Of a stretch of 10,265 nucleotides of DNA, positions 1 to 7,191 are shown in pieces. Under the pieces are notes generated by a model, which did not search any database, was not told the DNA's origin, and was given only the letters and a program-made list of their open reading frames with translations. Each line of letters opens with the position of its first letter. Position 1 is the first letter of the stretch. Both the position numbers and the translations under genes were made by a program. Source of the DNA: Candidatus Galligastranaerophilus gallistercoris (GTDB lineage Bacteria > Cyanobacteriota > Vampirovibrionia > Gastranaerophilales > Gastranaerophilaceae); NCBI GenBank assembly GCA_018710795.1, contig DVJH01000090.1, positions 1 to 10,265 of the forward strand, given 5' to 3'.

Positions 1-1
1 T

Positions 2-781
2 AACAAAAGTAAAGCTCAACATGTGCTTGAGCTTACTTTGGTTATGCCTCTTTTAATCATCTGTTTTTGTTTTGTGTTTCAAATGATGGTTGAAACATAC
101 GCAAAATATAAATTTTCATACGCCTTTACAAATGCTGCAAGGCAATTGTTAAAAAACCGCCCCATATATGACAGTCTTGATGCAATGGGGCTTGATGCGG
201 GAAGCGGAGAAAATGTGGGCGAATATGATTATGTCGGAGTATTATCGGATCATCTTTTGTCCGAAGTAGGAAACATTCCTTTTACGGACATACAAATTAT
301 TCCGATTGAAGGCGAACAAACAATTTATCTTATAGGTGCTTATCAGCTTGTTGAACAAATGATATTCGGACAAACGGGAAGCGAATATTTTTATTTCTTT
401 GTTCCCGTCAATAAAGTTTATACAAGACCGCTTGTTTTAAATTACTCGGAAAATGACGTAAGCTCTTATTTTGATTTTTACTTTTCAACATTTTCAAAAC
501 GCTACTATGAACAGGCGGGCGAAGAAGCTGCCGCAGAAGATGCGGCACAGGAAGAAGGAGACGGAAGCACAACGGAAGGTGATGGCACAACAACCGAAGG
601 CGAAGACGGAAGCGGCGAAACAACAGAGGGCGACGGAAGCACGACCGAAGGTACCGATGAAGGCGGAAGCACAACGGAAGGTGACGGCACAACAACCGAA
701 GGCGGAGATTCCGGCTTAGGCGGCGCTGCAGTAGTCGGAGGAGGCGGCTCCGAGGGCGGCACATCCGGCGGCGCCATATAA
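2..781 (+). CDS. TadE-like pseudopilin / surface protein with Gly-Thr-Glu repeat tail (5' partial)
   Basis: TadE-family proteins are minor pseudopilins of Tad (Flp) pilus systems, anchored in the inner membrane by one N-terminal helix. The frame is open to the left window edge. A GTG at 23 could serve as a start, but it lies inside the pseudopilin motif (AQHVLEL, nt 14-34), so the true start is probably upstream and the gene is partial. From that GTG, a hydrophobic helix spans about residues 5-22 and is followed by a TadE-like ETYAKYKFSYAFTNAARQLL stretch. A folded exported region runs to about residue 165. The last roughly 87 residues are low complexity: acidic Glu/Ala, then repeated GDG(S/T)TTEG units, then a Gly-rich end. 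This tail is unusual for TadE and visibly more GC-rich than its surroundings. The next gene follows after 21 bases and looks TadG-like. Family assignment rests on the N-terminal pattern only. Confidence 0.72.
   Translation, partial: NKSKAQHVLELTLVMPLLIICFCFVFQMMVETYAKYKFSYAFTNAARQLLKNRPIYDSLDAMGLDAGSGENVGEYDYVGVLSDHLLSEVGNIPFTDIQIIPIEGEQTIYLIGAYQLVEQMIFGQTGSEYFYFFVPVNKVYTRPLVLNYSENDVSSYFDFYFSTFSKRYYEQAGEEAAAEDAAQEEGDGSTTEGDGTTTEGEDGSGETTEGDGSTTEGTDEGGSTTEGDGTTTEGGDSGLGGAAVVGGGGSEGGTSGGAI
4..40 (+). repeat. Imperfect inverted repeat (possible mRNA hairpin) in the 5' part of the TadE-like gene
   Basis: The left arm (4-19) and right arm (27-40) are complementary over 14 pairs, ending in GCTCAA / TTGAGC next to a 7-base loop (20-26). 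Two single unpaired A residues in the left arm are needed. The structure lies inside the coding frame, over the codons of the pseudopilin processing motif. It could be a translational control hairpin or a chance pairing. Nothing else in the window supports a function, and there is no U-tract suggesting a terminator. Confidence 0.4.
554..703 (+). repeat. Degenerate coding repeat: GDG(S/T)TTEG units with a 41-bp near-identical duplication
   Basis: About six related units, EGDGSTTEG, GDGTTTEG, EDGSGETTEG, GDGSTTEG, TDEGGSTTEG and GDGTTTEG, lie in tandem in the tail of the TadE-like protein. At the DNA level, 562-602 and 664-704 match at 40 of 41 bases. The only difference is a synonymous T/C at 583 versus 685, and the copies are offset by 102 bases (34 codons). 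The units stay in frame, as expected of a repeat expanded by duplication under protein-level constraint. A Thr/Gly/Glu-rich tail of this kind may act as an extended spacer or a site for modification, but that is inference. Confidence 0.85.
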
Positions 782-802
782 AAATAAAAAGGACGGATAA
801 AA

Positions 803-2167
803 ATGAAAAAATTAAAAGCAAACTCTTTGCTTGCGGCGATTGTATTTTGTGTATCGATTCTTGTACTATGCTCTTTTGGAACCGATGCGGCGTATGTCAT
901 TTTATCAAGATATAAACTTCAAAAAATTACGGAATCTCTTGCTCTTGAATATGCTTCTTCCAAATCAAAGGATATAAACGGCACCGAAGATGAAAATGCA
1001 TGCAGAGATATTGCGCAAAGATACAACAATTTGTACAACATAATGGGCTCCGGCGTTGTTGTTTTTAAAATTAATCAAATGGAATATAAGGCAAACAGAA
1101 AAAATAACGAAGTCATAGTAAAAGTCGGAACGACTTCACAGGTTATGCCCGTATTTTTAAAATTTGTCGGGGTCAGAAAAATTACGGTTTATGCGATAGC
1201 GTATGCAACCACAAACAAAATTGTCCCCGAGCCTCTTGAATTGGAATCCATAGACGGCGGCGGAACGGCATCGGGAGATTTTTCAAGCGGCTATATAATA
1301 AATAAAGGCGGAGATGCAGATAACGATAAAACAACGGTAACATTCAGCGCGCCTTTTATCGACAAAAACACGGGCAACATTGCGGATTCCATTACCGCAA
1401 GAAATACGGGGCTCGGAGATTTTGCAATTAAATATGTATATGATTCAACCGATGATACCGAAGGTCAATACGGCGACGGCGGCGGGTTTTTTGTTCTCGG
1501 GGGTTATGAAGTTCCCGATGAAACGGATGCAAACGGAGACCCGGTTATAAGATGGGTTGATATAGGCAACAAAACCCAAAACATAAGCAATGTCCCGAGA
1601 ATATGCGTAAACCCCGATGCAAGCGACAGCTTAAACTGGGCAACATTTGAAGACACAACGACAAATAATACAAATACCCAGTGTTTTTATTGTATTAATG
1701 CCGTTCAGGGGGGAGACATCGTTTTTGACCTTTCTAAAGATACCTATGAAGATAAAACAATACAGGGTTCAGACGGCACAAGATATGCAATTAAAGATAC
1801 CGGAGGCAGAATTAATACAATCACCCATTTAAGATTATATAAAGCGGGCGGTTCAAATGAAAGAAGCACCACCGGCGAACTTTCAAACCCGTGCGACCCT
1901 AATTTTTCGGAAGCCGAAGAAGACACATCATCGGGCGGGCTCGGCGGATTATTCAAAAAATGGAAATTTACGGTAAAAAGCTGGAGATCAATAAACAGAA
2001 AATCAAGCTTTACTCTTACGATTTTAAATAACATCTCTCTTACAAATAAAAGAAACTGGGAAAATTTCCAAACCGAAGAAGGCAATTCAAGCACTCCCGG
2101 ATTTAACGACACCCATGGCAGCTGCCAAATTGAAGAACTGCCGAATGCCGATATAGACGGAAATTAA
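803..2167 (+). CDS. TadG-like membrane-anchored exported protein (TadE/G N-terminal domain)
   Basis: The 454-residue product starts at ATG 803, with an AAGGA ribosome binding site at 789-793. The N-terminus fits the TadE/TadG pattern: a short basic stretch, a hydrophobic helix at about residues 8-26, then GTDAAYVILSRYKLQKITES, which resembles the D-x-x-x-Y...R..LQ...(D/E)..AL signature of Flp-assembly TadG proteins. Residues 113-136 (VMPVFLKFVGVRKITVYAIA) match the segment that commonly ends this domain. From about 140 to 454 I recognise no domain. The region is polar, rich in Gly, Asp, Asn and Thr, and probably extracytoplasmic. It contains several cysteines, including a CFYC pair at 294-297, and a basic, Trp-containing patch near 385-420. 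No von Willebrand A domain, which many TadG proteins carry, is evident. It probably works with the preceding TadE-like protein. The start is firm; the family call is fair and the function is inferred. Confidence 0.7.
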   Translation: MKKLKANSLLAAIVFCVSILVLCSFGTDAAYVILSRYKLQKITESLALEYASSKSKDINGTEDENACRDIAQRYNNLYNIMGSGVVVFKINQMEYKANRKNNEVIVKVGTTSQVMPVFLKFVGVRKITVYAIAYATTNKIVPEPLELESIDGGGTASGDFSSGYIINKGGDADNDKTTVTFSAPFIDKNTGNIADSITARNTGLGDFAIKYVYDSTDDTEGQYGDGGGFFVLGGYEVPDETDANGDPVIRWVDIGNKTQNISNVPRICVNPDASDSLNWATFEDTTTNNTNTQCFYCINAVQGGDIVFDLSKDTYEDKTIQGSDGTRYAIKDTGGRINTITHLRLYKAGGSNERSTTGELSNPCDPNFSEAEEDTSSGGLGGLFKKWKFTVKSWRSINRKSSFTLTILNNISLTNKRNWENFQTEEGNSSTPGFNDTHGSCQIEELPNADIDGN

Positions 2168-2170
2168 AAT

Positions 2171-2178
2171 AAGGGGGG
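2171..2178 (+). promoter_or_regulatory. Strong Shine-Dalgarno for the TTG start of polA
   Basis: AAGGGGGG sits three bases before the TTG at 2182, in the 14-base gap after the TadG-like gene. It supports TTG as the start. The protein begins EEQKTLILIDGHALCFRMFF, and the LIDGH motif is the first metal-binding strand of the 5' nuclease, so a later start such as the ATG at 2236 would destroy the domain. The spacing is shorter than usual, and the rare start codon may lower translation. Confidence 0.75.
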
Positions 2179-2181
2179 AAA

Positions 2182-4806
2182 TTGGAAGAACAAAAAACCT
2201 TAATTTTAATAGACGGTCATGCGCTTTGTTTCAGAATGTTTTTTGCACTCGAGCGGACCAATATGCAAACAACCGACCACACCCCAACCTGGGCAATATT
2301 CGGCTTTTTTAAGGCAATATTTGATATGCTGAATAATAAAGGCCTGATTAAACCCGATAACATTGCGGTTGCATTTGACGTTTCAAGACACACTTTCCGC
2401 CTTGAAAAATATGAAGGGTATAAAGCAAACAGAGACACCATGCCCGACAGCCTCCGCCCCCAGTTATCATTAATTATGGAAGGATTAAACGCTCTTAACA
2501 TTCCCATATATACAAAAGAAGGATTTGAAGGCGATGATATTATAGGAACGATTTCAACAAAAGCAAAGGAACTGGGGCATAAAACTTATATCTTAACCGG
2601 CGACAGAGACTCTCTGCAATTAATTGATAAAGAAGGCTTTATAAAAGTCTTAATCCCGTCAAAAGGCGAGCTTGTCGAATATGATTGGGACAGAGTATAC
2701 GATAAAATGCAAATTTATCCCGATCAGGTTGTGGACTATAAGGCGCTTTGCGGCGATACATCGGATAATATTCCGGGCGTTAAGGGCATTGGTCCTAAAA
2801 CCGCATCGGATTTATTAAACAATTATAAAACGCTTGATAACATATATGAAAATCTCGATAACATAACAAAAAAATCCGTTGTCGAAAAATTAAAAGAAAA
2901 CAAAGAAACCGCATACCTGTCTCAATTTCTTGCAACAATAAAAACCGATGTTGATATCGATTTTGATTTTAATAAAACCTGCCTTGAAATTGAACAAAAA
3001 CAAAAAGTAATCGATTATTTTAAAAAACTTCAATTTTACAGTTTCGTCAAAAACATAGACAGGCTCCTTGAACCTTTTATGTGCAAAAACGAAACAAACG
3101 AACCCTTAATTGAAGAAAACATCGTTAAATTTTCAGATAGCGAATTTACCCAGACTTCATTATTCGGAAACGTTGACCCCGTTAACAAAAAAGAAGAAAT
3201 TAAAACAAAAAAAGAAGTTGATATTAAAGATTTTAATTTCACTAAAAAAACGGCTTTTTTAATAAATGAAAACGATTGCTATTTTGCAAATAATGAAACA
3301 ATAACAAAAACAACGCTTGAAAATGCAAAAAAATATCTTGAAGATGAAAACATTAAAAAAATATCTTATGACATAAAATCAAACCTTTATATTTTTAAAA
3401 ATATTAAAGGCGTAATTAATGATATTATGCTTACAAGCTATGTTCTCGATTCTTCAAGAAAACATGATTTAATAAGCCAAATTCAATCATATCTTGATAT
3501 AATGCCCGATGAAAAAGATTATAAAGTTCTTGTTTCATCAATTTGTGATTTAAGTGAAATCTATGAAAACAAATTAAACGATAAAGAAAAGTTTTTGGCA
3601 TATAACGTCGAATTAAATCTTGCCTTCGTTTTATTTGAAATGGAAACTTACGGCGTATCTTTAGACATTGAATATTTAAAAGAATTAAATAAAGAAATAG
3701 ACGGACTGATTAAAAATTATGAAGATAAAATCTATTCTCTTGCAAATACAACATTTAATATAAATTCTCCGAAACAAGTGGCGGATATTTTATTTAATAC
3801 CCTTCAAATCAAACCCAAAAAGAAAAATAAAACGGGCTATTCAACGTCAGCCAAAATTTTAGAAGATCTTGCACAGGATTATGAAATCGCAAGAGATATT
3901 CTTGAACACAGAACCTATATGAAATTAAAAACAACCTACGTTGATAACCTCCCCAAACTCTTAAAATCTGATAATAAAATCCATACCCACTATAACCAGA
4001 CAATAACAACAACGGGAAGATTATCGAGTTCGGACCCTAATCTTCAAAATATACCCGTAAGAACCGATTTTTCAAACAGGATAAGAGCCGCCTTTATTGC
4101 AGGCGACCCCGATAACTACACGATACTTTCAGCCGACTATTCGCAGATTGAATTAAGGCTTCTTGCGCATATATCGGGTGATGAAGCCCTTATTAACGCA
4201 TTCAACCATGATGTTGACATTCATACAATCACAGCCTCAAAAGTTTTCGGGGTCAACATAAATGAAGTTACAAAAGAAATGCGAAGAAAAGCAAAGGCCG
4301 TCAATTTCGGCATCATATACGGGCAGACAAGATACGGGCTTGCTTCTGCGCTTGATATAAGCCCTTTTGAAGCACAGGATTTTATCGACAAATATTTTAG
4401 AACATACCCCAAAATCAATACCTACATCACAAACACATTAATTGACGCTCATCAAAAGGGATACGTAGAAACGCTTTTCGGAAGAAAAAGATACTTAAAA
4501 GAAGAATTGAATTCAAGAAACGCCAAAATAAGAGAATTTGCCGAACGTGCCGCAATAAATGCGCCCTTGCAGGGAACAAGCGCCGATTTAATTAAAATGG
4601 CAATGGTTGAATTAAATAAAAACCTGAAAGATTTTAGAGCTCATATTATAATTCAGGTCCATGACGAACTTGTTTTAGAAGTCCACAAAAACGATATTGA
4701 CCCCGTTAAAGAAATTGTATTAAAATCAATGCAATTAAACCAGCCTTTGTGCGTTCCTCTTATTGTTGACATAAAGGCGGGAAAAAGCTGGATGGAGAGC
4801 AAATAA
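2182..4806 (+). CDS. polA: DNA polymerase I with degenerate 3'-5' exonuclease domain
   Basis: Family A polymerase that removes RNA primers and fills gaps in lagging-strand synthesis and excision repair; 874 residues, a normal length. The 5' nuclease covers about residues 1-295: LIDGH (9-13), FEGDD (115-119), TGDRDSLQL (139-147) and the helix-hairpin-helix GDTSDNIPGVKGIGPKTA (191-208). A Lys/Glu-rich linker follows to about 350. Residues ~350-480 correspond to the proofreading domain, but its metal-binding acids look lost: the DxE region reads TAFLINENDC (357-366), and the other two acids appear to be N401 and N475. This resembles Bacillus and Thermus enzymes that do not proofread. The polymerase domain is intact: TGRLSSSDPNLQNIP (611-625), motif A DYSQIELR (652-659), the O-helix RRKAKAVNFGIIYG (701-714) with F709, and motif C QVHDE (825-829). 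TTG start; the stop overlaps the next ATG by one base. Confidence 0.97.
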   Translation: MEEQKTLILIDGHALCFRMFFALERTNMQTTDHTPTWAIFGFFKAIFDMLNNKGLIKPDNIAVAFDVSRHTFRLEKYEGYKANRDTMPDSLRPQLSLIMEGLNALNIPIYTKEGFEGDDIIGTISTKAKELGHKTYILTGDRDSLQLIDKEGFIKVLIPSKGELVEYDWDRVYDKMQIYPDQVVDYKALCGDTSDNIPGVKGIGPKTASDLLNNYKTLDNIYENLDNITKKSVVEKLKENKETAYLSQFLATIKTDVDIDFDFNKTCLEIEQKQKVIDYFKKLQFYSFVKNIDRLLEPFMCKNETNEPLIEENIVKFSDSEFTQTSLFGNVDPVNKKEEIKTKKEVDIKDFNFTKKTAFLINENDCYFANNETITKTTLENAKKYLEDENIKKISYDIKSNLYIFKNIKGVINDIMLTSYVLDSSRKHDLISQIQSYLDIMPDEKDYKVLVSSICDLSEIYENKLNDKEKFLAYNVELNLAFVLFEMETYGVSLDIEYLKELNKEIDGLIKNYEDKIYSLANTTFNINSPKQVADILFNTLQIKPKKKNKTGYSTSAKILEDLAQDYEIARDILEHRTYMKLKTTYVDNLPKLLKSDNKIHTHYNQTITTTGRLSSSDPNLQNIPVRTDFSNRIRAAFIAGDPDNYTILSADYSQIELRLLAHISGDEALINAFNHDVDIHTITASKVFGVNINEVTKEMRRKAKAVNFGIIYGQTRYGLASALDISPFEAQDFIDKYFRTYPKINTYITNTLIDAHQKGYVETLFGRKRYLKEELNSRNAKIREFAERAAINAPLQGTSADLIKMAMVELNKNLKDFRAHIIIQVHDELVLEVHKNDIDPVKEIVLKSMQLNQPLCVPLIVDIKAGKSWMESK

Positions 4807-5168
4807 TGAAGAAATTATTTTTAACGTCTGCCGTACTTTTTATAATCGGGATTAATTCATTCGCTTTTGCAAAAACTGCGGATTCAAAAAACTTTCCCGT
4901 AAATGCGGACAATATGTATATGATAAGTTTAACCGCACTTAATAAATTAAATTACGGAATTAAAGAGCTTCAATCTTCTTCCGGGTATATTTTATTTACG
5001 GCAAACAACGGAAACGAATATCTTTTGGCGGTAACAAGCCTCGGGGAAGAAGCCTCAAACGTTAAAATAACAAAATTAAAACAATCCTCGCCGTTAACGG
5101 AAATTCAAAACAGCGTTTACGTTGAAATTACAAACAACCTCGGTAATATTCCGATAAAGGCAAACTGA
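4806..5168 (+). CDS. Small exported protein of unknown function
   Basis: I do not recognise this 120-residue protein. It has a clear Sec-type signal peptide: MKK, a hydrophobic core (about residues 4-19), and an AFA cleavage site at 20-22. The predicted mature protein is about 98 residues and begins KTADSKNF. No lipobox cysteine is present, and there is no cysteine at all. The mature part looks like a small alpha/beta fold: a helix around MYMISLTALNKL (37-48), then strands such as GYILFTA and EYLLAVTS, and a last strand near VYVEIT. It may be periplasmic or surface-bound. ATG overlaps the polA stop by one base (TAATG), with GGAGAG at 4794-4799 as ribosome binding site, so it is probably translationally coupled to polA. 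It ends one base before priA. Its place between two replication genes does not explain a secreted product. Confidence 0.85.
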   Translation: MKKLFLTSAVLFIIGINSFAFAKTADSKNFPVNADNMYMISLTALNKLNYGIKELQSSSGYILFTANNGNEYLLAVTSLGEEASNVKITKLKQSSPLTEIQNSVYVEITNNLGNIPIKAN

Positions 5169-5169
5169 A

Positions 5170-7191
5170 ATGCCGAAATACGCTCTTTGTCTTGTAGATA
5201 TAAAAACCTTGGGCACAAAAACATTCAGCTATTTAATTCCCGATGAATTAAAAGATAAAATTCATATAGGAATTCCCGTTCTTGTGCCGTTCGGGCCGAA
5301 AAGAACAATTAAAGCTTATGTCGTCGGTTTTTCGGATTATCTTGAAGAAGGGATAAAGGCAAAATATATTTTAGATGTCTTGGATTATACCCCGATGTTC
5401 AACCTTGAATATCTGAAACTTTTAGAGTGGGTTGCAAATTATTATTTTTCAGACCTTCCTACCGTTTTAAAAACCGCACTCCCTTCAAAGTTCTTTGAAA
5501 AAAACGTTAAAAATTACAGAAAACCAAACAAAAAACAAATTATATTCGATACAAAAAAAGAAAATTCAAATATAAAACTGTCTGTTGAACAGGAAAAAGT
5601 ATATAAAGAAATAATAAAAGTTGATGCGCCCGTTTCTCTTTTATACGGCATAACAGGCTCCGGGAAAACCGAAATCTATTTTAAATTAATTGAAGATACG
5701 ATTAAAAAAGGTAAAAACGTTTTATTTTTGGCGCCCGAAATTGCTCTTGTATCGCAGCTTACAATAAGAACAATAAAAAGGTTCGGCGCGGATGTTCTTG
5801 CAATCTGGCATTCGTCAATAACCGAATCGGAAAAATACGGTGTATGGCAAAAATTAAGAAATGATGAAATAAAAATTCTCTTTGGTGCGCGCTCTGCCGT
5901 CTTTGCGCCGATTAAAAATCTGGGGCTTATCATAATTGATGAAGAACACGATGAAGGCTATAAACAAGACATGCCGGACCCCAGATACTCTGCCGTTAAT
6001 GTTGCAAAAAAATTATCGGAATTATACGGCGCAAAAATCGTTCTCGGCTCCGCAACCCCCGATATTTCAAGCTATTATAGAGCAATTAATTCAAATTCGC
6101 TTTTTGTGCTAAAGAAAAGATACAATGACGCCATGCTTCCCAAAGTCATCATTGTTGATATGAGACTTGAGAGAGAATTTAAAAACAACGGTTTATTTTC
6201 AAAATTTTTAATAGATAAAATAAACGAAAGATTAAAAAACAAAGAACAGGTTATTTTATTAATAAATAGAAGAGGTTACTCAACCTATACGCAGTGTCTG
6301 AACTGCGGAAAAGTAATCGAATGCCCCAAATGCGCCATTCCTTTAATTTATCACTCAACGACACAATCCCATAAATGCCACTATTGCAATTATGAAATCA
6401 AAAATTTAACCGAATGCCCCTCTTGTCATGAAAAAGCTCTTGAAAACTTCGGTGCGGGAAGCCAGAGAGTTGAAACCACAGCGCAAAGCATTTTCCCGAA
6501 TGCAATAATAAAAAGGCTTGATTCCGATTCACTGTCCAAAAAAAACGAGCACGTTGAAATATTAAAAGATTTTATGGAAGGAAAAATCGACATCTTAATC
6601 GGCACCCAGATGATTGCAAAAGGTCTGGATAACCCTAACGTTACTCTGGCAGGCGTCATAAATGCGGATTTAAGCTTTAATCTCCCCGATTACAGAAGCT
6701 CCGAGAGAGGTTTTTCAATTTTAACACAGGTAGCGGGGCGCTCGGGAAGAGGCGGGAACAAAGGTGAAGTAATTTTCCAGACATTTAATTCGGATAATAT
6801 TTTCCTGCAAAACGCAAAAGAACAGGATTATGAAACATTCTATAAAAATGAAATCGAAATGAGGGAAATGTTTGATTATCCGCCGTTTTCATCAATTATA
6901 AGAATGATTTTAAAATCAAAAAATATATTCAGAGCTCAAAGGGCCTCAATGGAAATTGCCATGCGCCTTAAAGATTGGATTAACAAATTGGGTTTATCGG
7001 AAAGATTAATTGTTCTGGGCCCTGTTCCTTGTGTTATAGAAAAATTGAAAGGTGATTTTAGATTTAATATAATGGTAAAAAACAAACTGGATGAAAAAGG
7101 TCATCAGACAATTTTAAGTTTTTTAAGGAAAGTTATACTTCCAAACGACATAAAAATGGTAGTCGATGTTGACCCTTCGGATATATTATAA
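5170..7191 (+). CDS. priA: Primosomal protein N', replication-restart helicase PriA
   Basis: PriA is an SF2 3'-5' helicase that recognises stalled forks and D-loops and starts reloading of the replicative helicase. The 673-residue product has normal family architecture. The N-terminal ~110 residues form the 3' DNA-end-binding domain (VDIKTLGTKTFSYLIPDEL near the start). Helicase motifs follow in order: Walker A GITGSGKT (160-167), DEEH (257-260), GSATP (293-297), NRRGY (366-370), IGTQMIAKG (477-485) and QVAGRSGRG (520-528). The two zinc-binding clusters are complete, with eight cysteines at 376, 379, 385, 388, 403, 406, 416 and 419. The C-terminal domain closes with VVDVDPSDIL, typical of the family. 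Start ATG 5170 is one base after the upstream stop, with AAAGG at 5156-5160. No key residue is missing. The next gene begins on the base right after the stop. Confidence 0.97.
   Translation: MPKYALCLVDIKTLGTKTFSYLIPDELKDKIHIGIPVLVPFGPKRTIKAYVVGFSDYLEEGIKAKYILDVLDYTPMFNLEYLKLLEWVANYYFSDLPTVLKTALPSKFFEKNVKNYRKPNKKQIIFDTKKENSNIKLSVEQEKVYKEIIKVDAPVSLLYGITGSGKTEIYFKLIEDTIKKGKNVLFLAPEIALVSQLTIRTIKRFGADVLAIWHSSITESEKYGVWQKLRNDEIKILFGARSAVFAPIKNLGLIIIDEEHDEGYKQDMPDPRYSAVNVAKKLSELYGAKIVLGSATPDISSYYRAINSNSLFVLKKRYNDAMLPKVIIVDMRLEREFKNNGLFSKFLIDKINERLKNKEQVILLINRRGYSTYTQCLNCGKVIECPKCAIPLIYHSTTQSHKCHYCNYEIKNLTECPSCHEKALENFGAGSQRVETTAQSIFPNAIIKRLDSDSLSKKNEHVEILKDFMEGKIDILIGTQMIAKGLDNPNVTLAGVINADLSFNLPDYRSSERGFSILTQVAGRSGRGGNKGEVIFQTFNSDNIFLQNAKEQDYETFYKNEIEMREMFDYPPFSSIIRMILKSKNIFRAQRASMEIAMRLKDWINKLGLSERLIVLGPVPCVIEKLKGDFRFNIMVKNKLDEKGHQTILSFLRKVILPNDIKMVVDVDPSDIL

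Noticed and set aside
554..704. Repeat tract as a CRISPR array or non-coding satellite
   Set aside because: Units are short, variable, contiguous and kept in frame with the protein. There are no unique spacers between identical repeats and no cas genes nearby.
471..719. A second + strand frame overlapping the TadE-like tail
   Set aside because: It is a shifted reading of the same repeat (Lys/Ala/Gln-rich), fully inside the real gene and without family signal.
408..900. Long antisense reading frames rich in Arg/Leu or Pro/Ser/Val opposite the repeat tail
   Set aside because: They mirror the GC-rich Gly-Thr-Glu repeat on the other strand. Their composition is repetitive and they have no recognisable domain; the + strand frame shows a clear TadE-like protein.
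2168..2181. Terminator or promoter between the TadG-like gene and polA
   Set aside because: The gap is only 14 bases and is mostly filled by the ribosome binding site; no hairpin or promoter elements fit.
6289..6435. Cysteine-rich cluster as an independent zinc-finger or transposase fragment
   Set aside because: The eight cysteines are at the normal PriA zinc-binding positions, between helicase motifs IV and V of the same protein.
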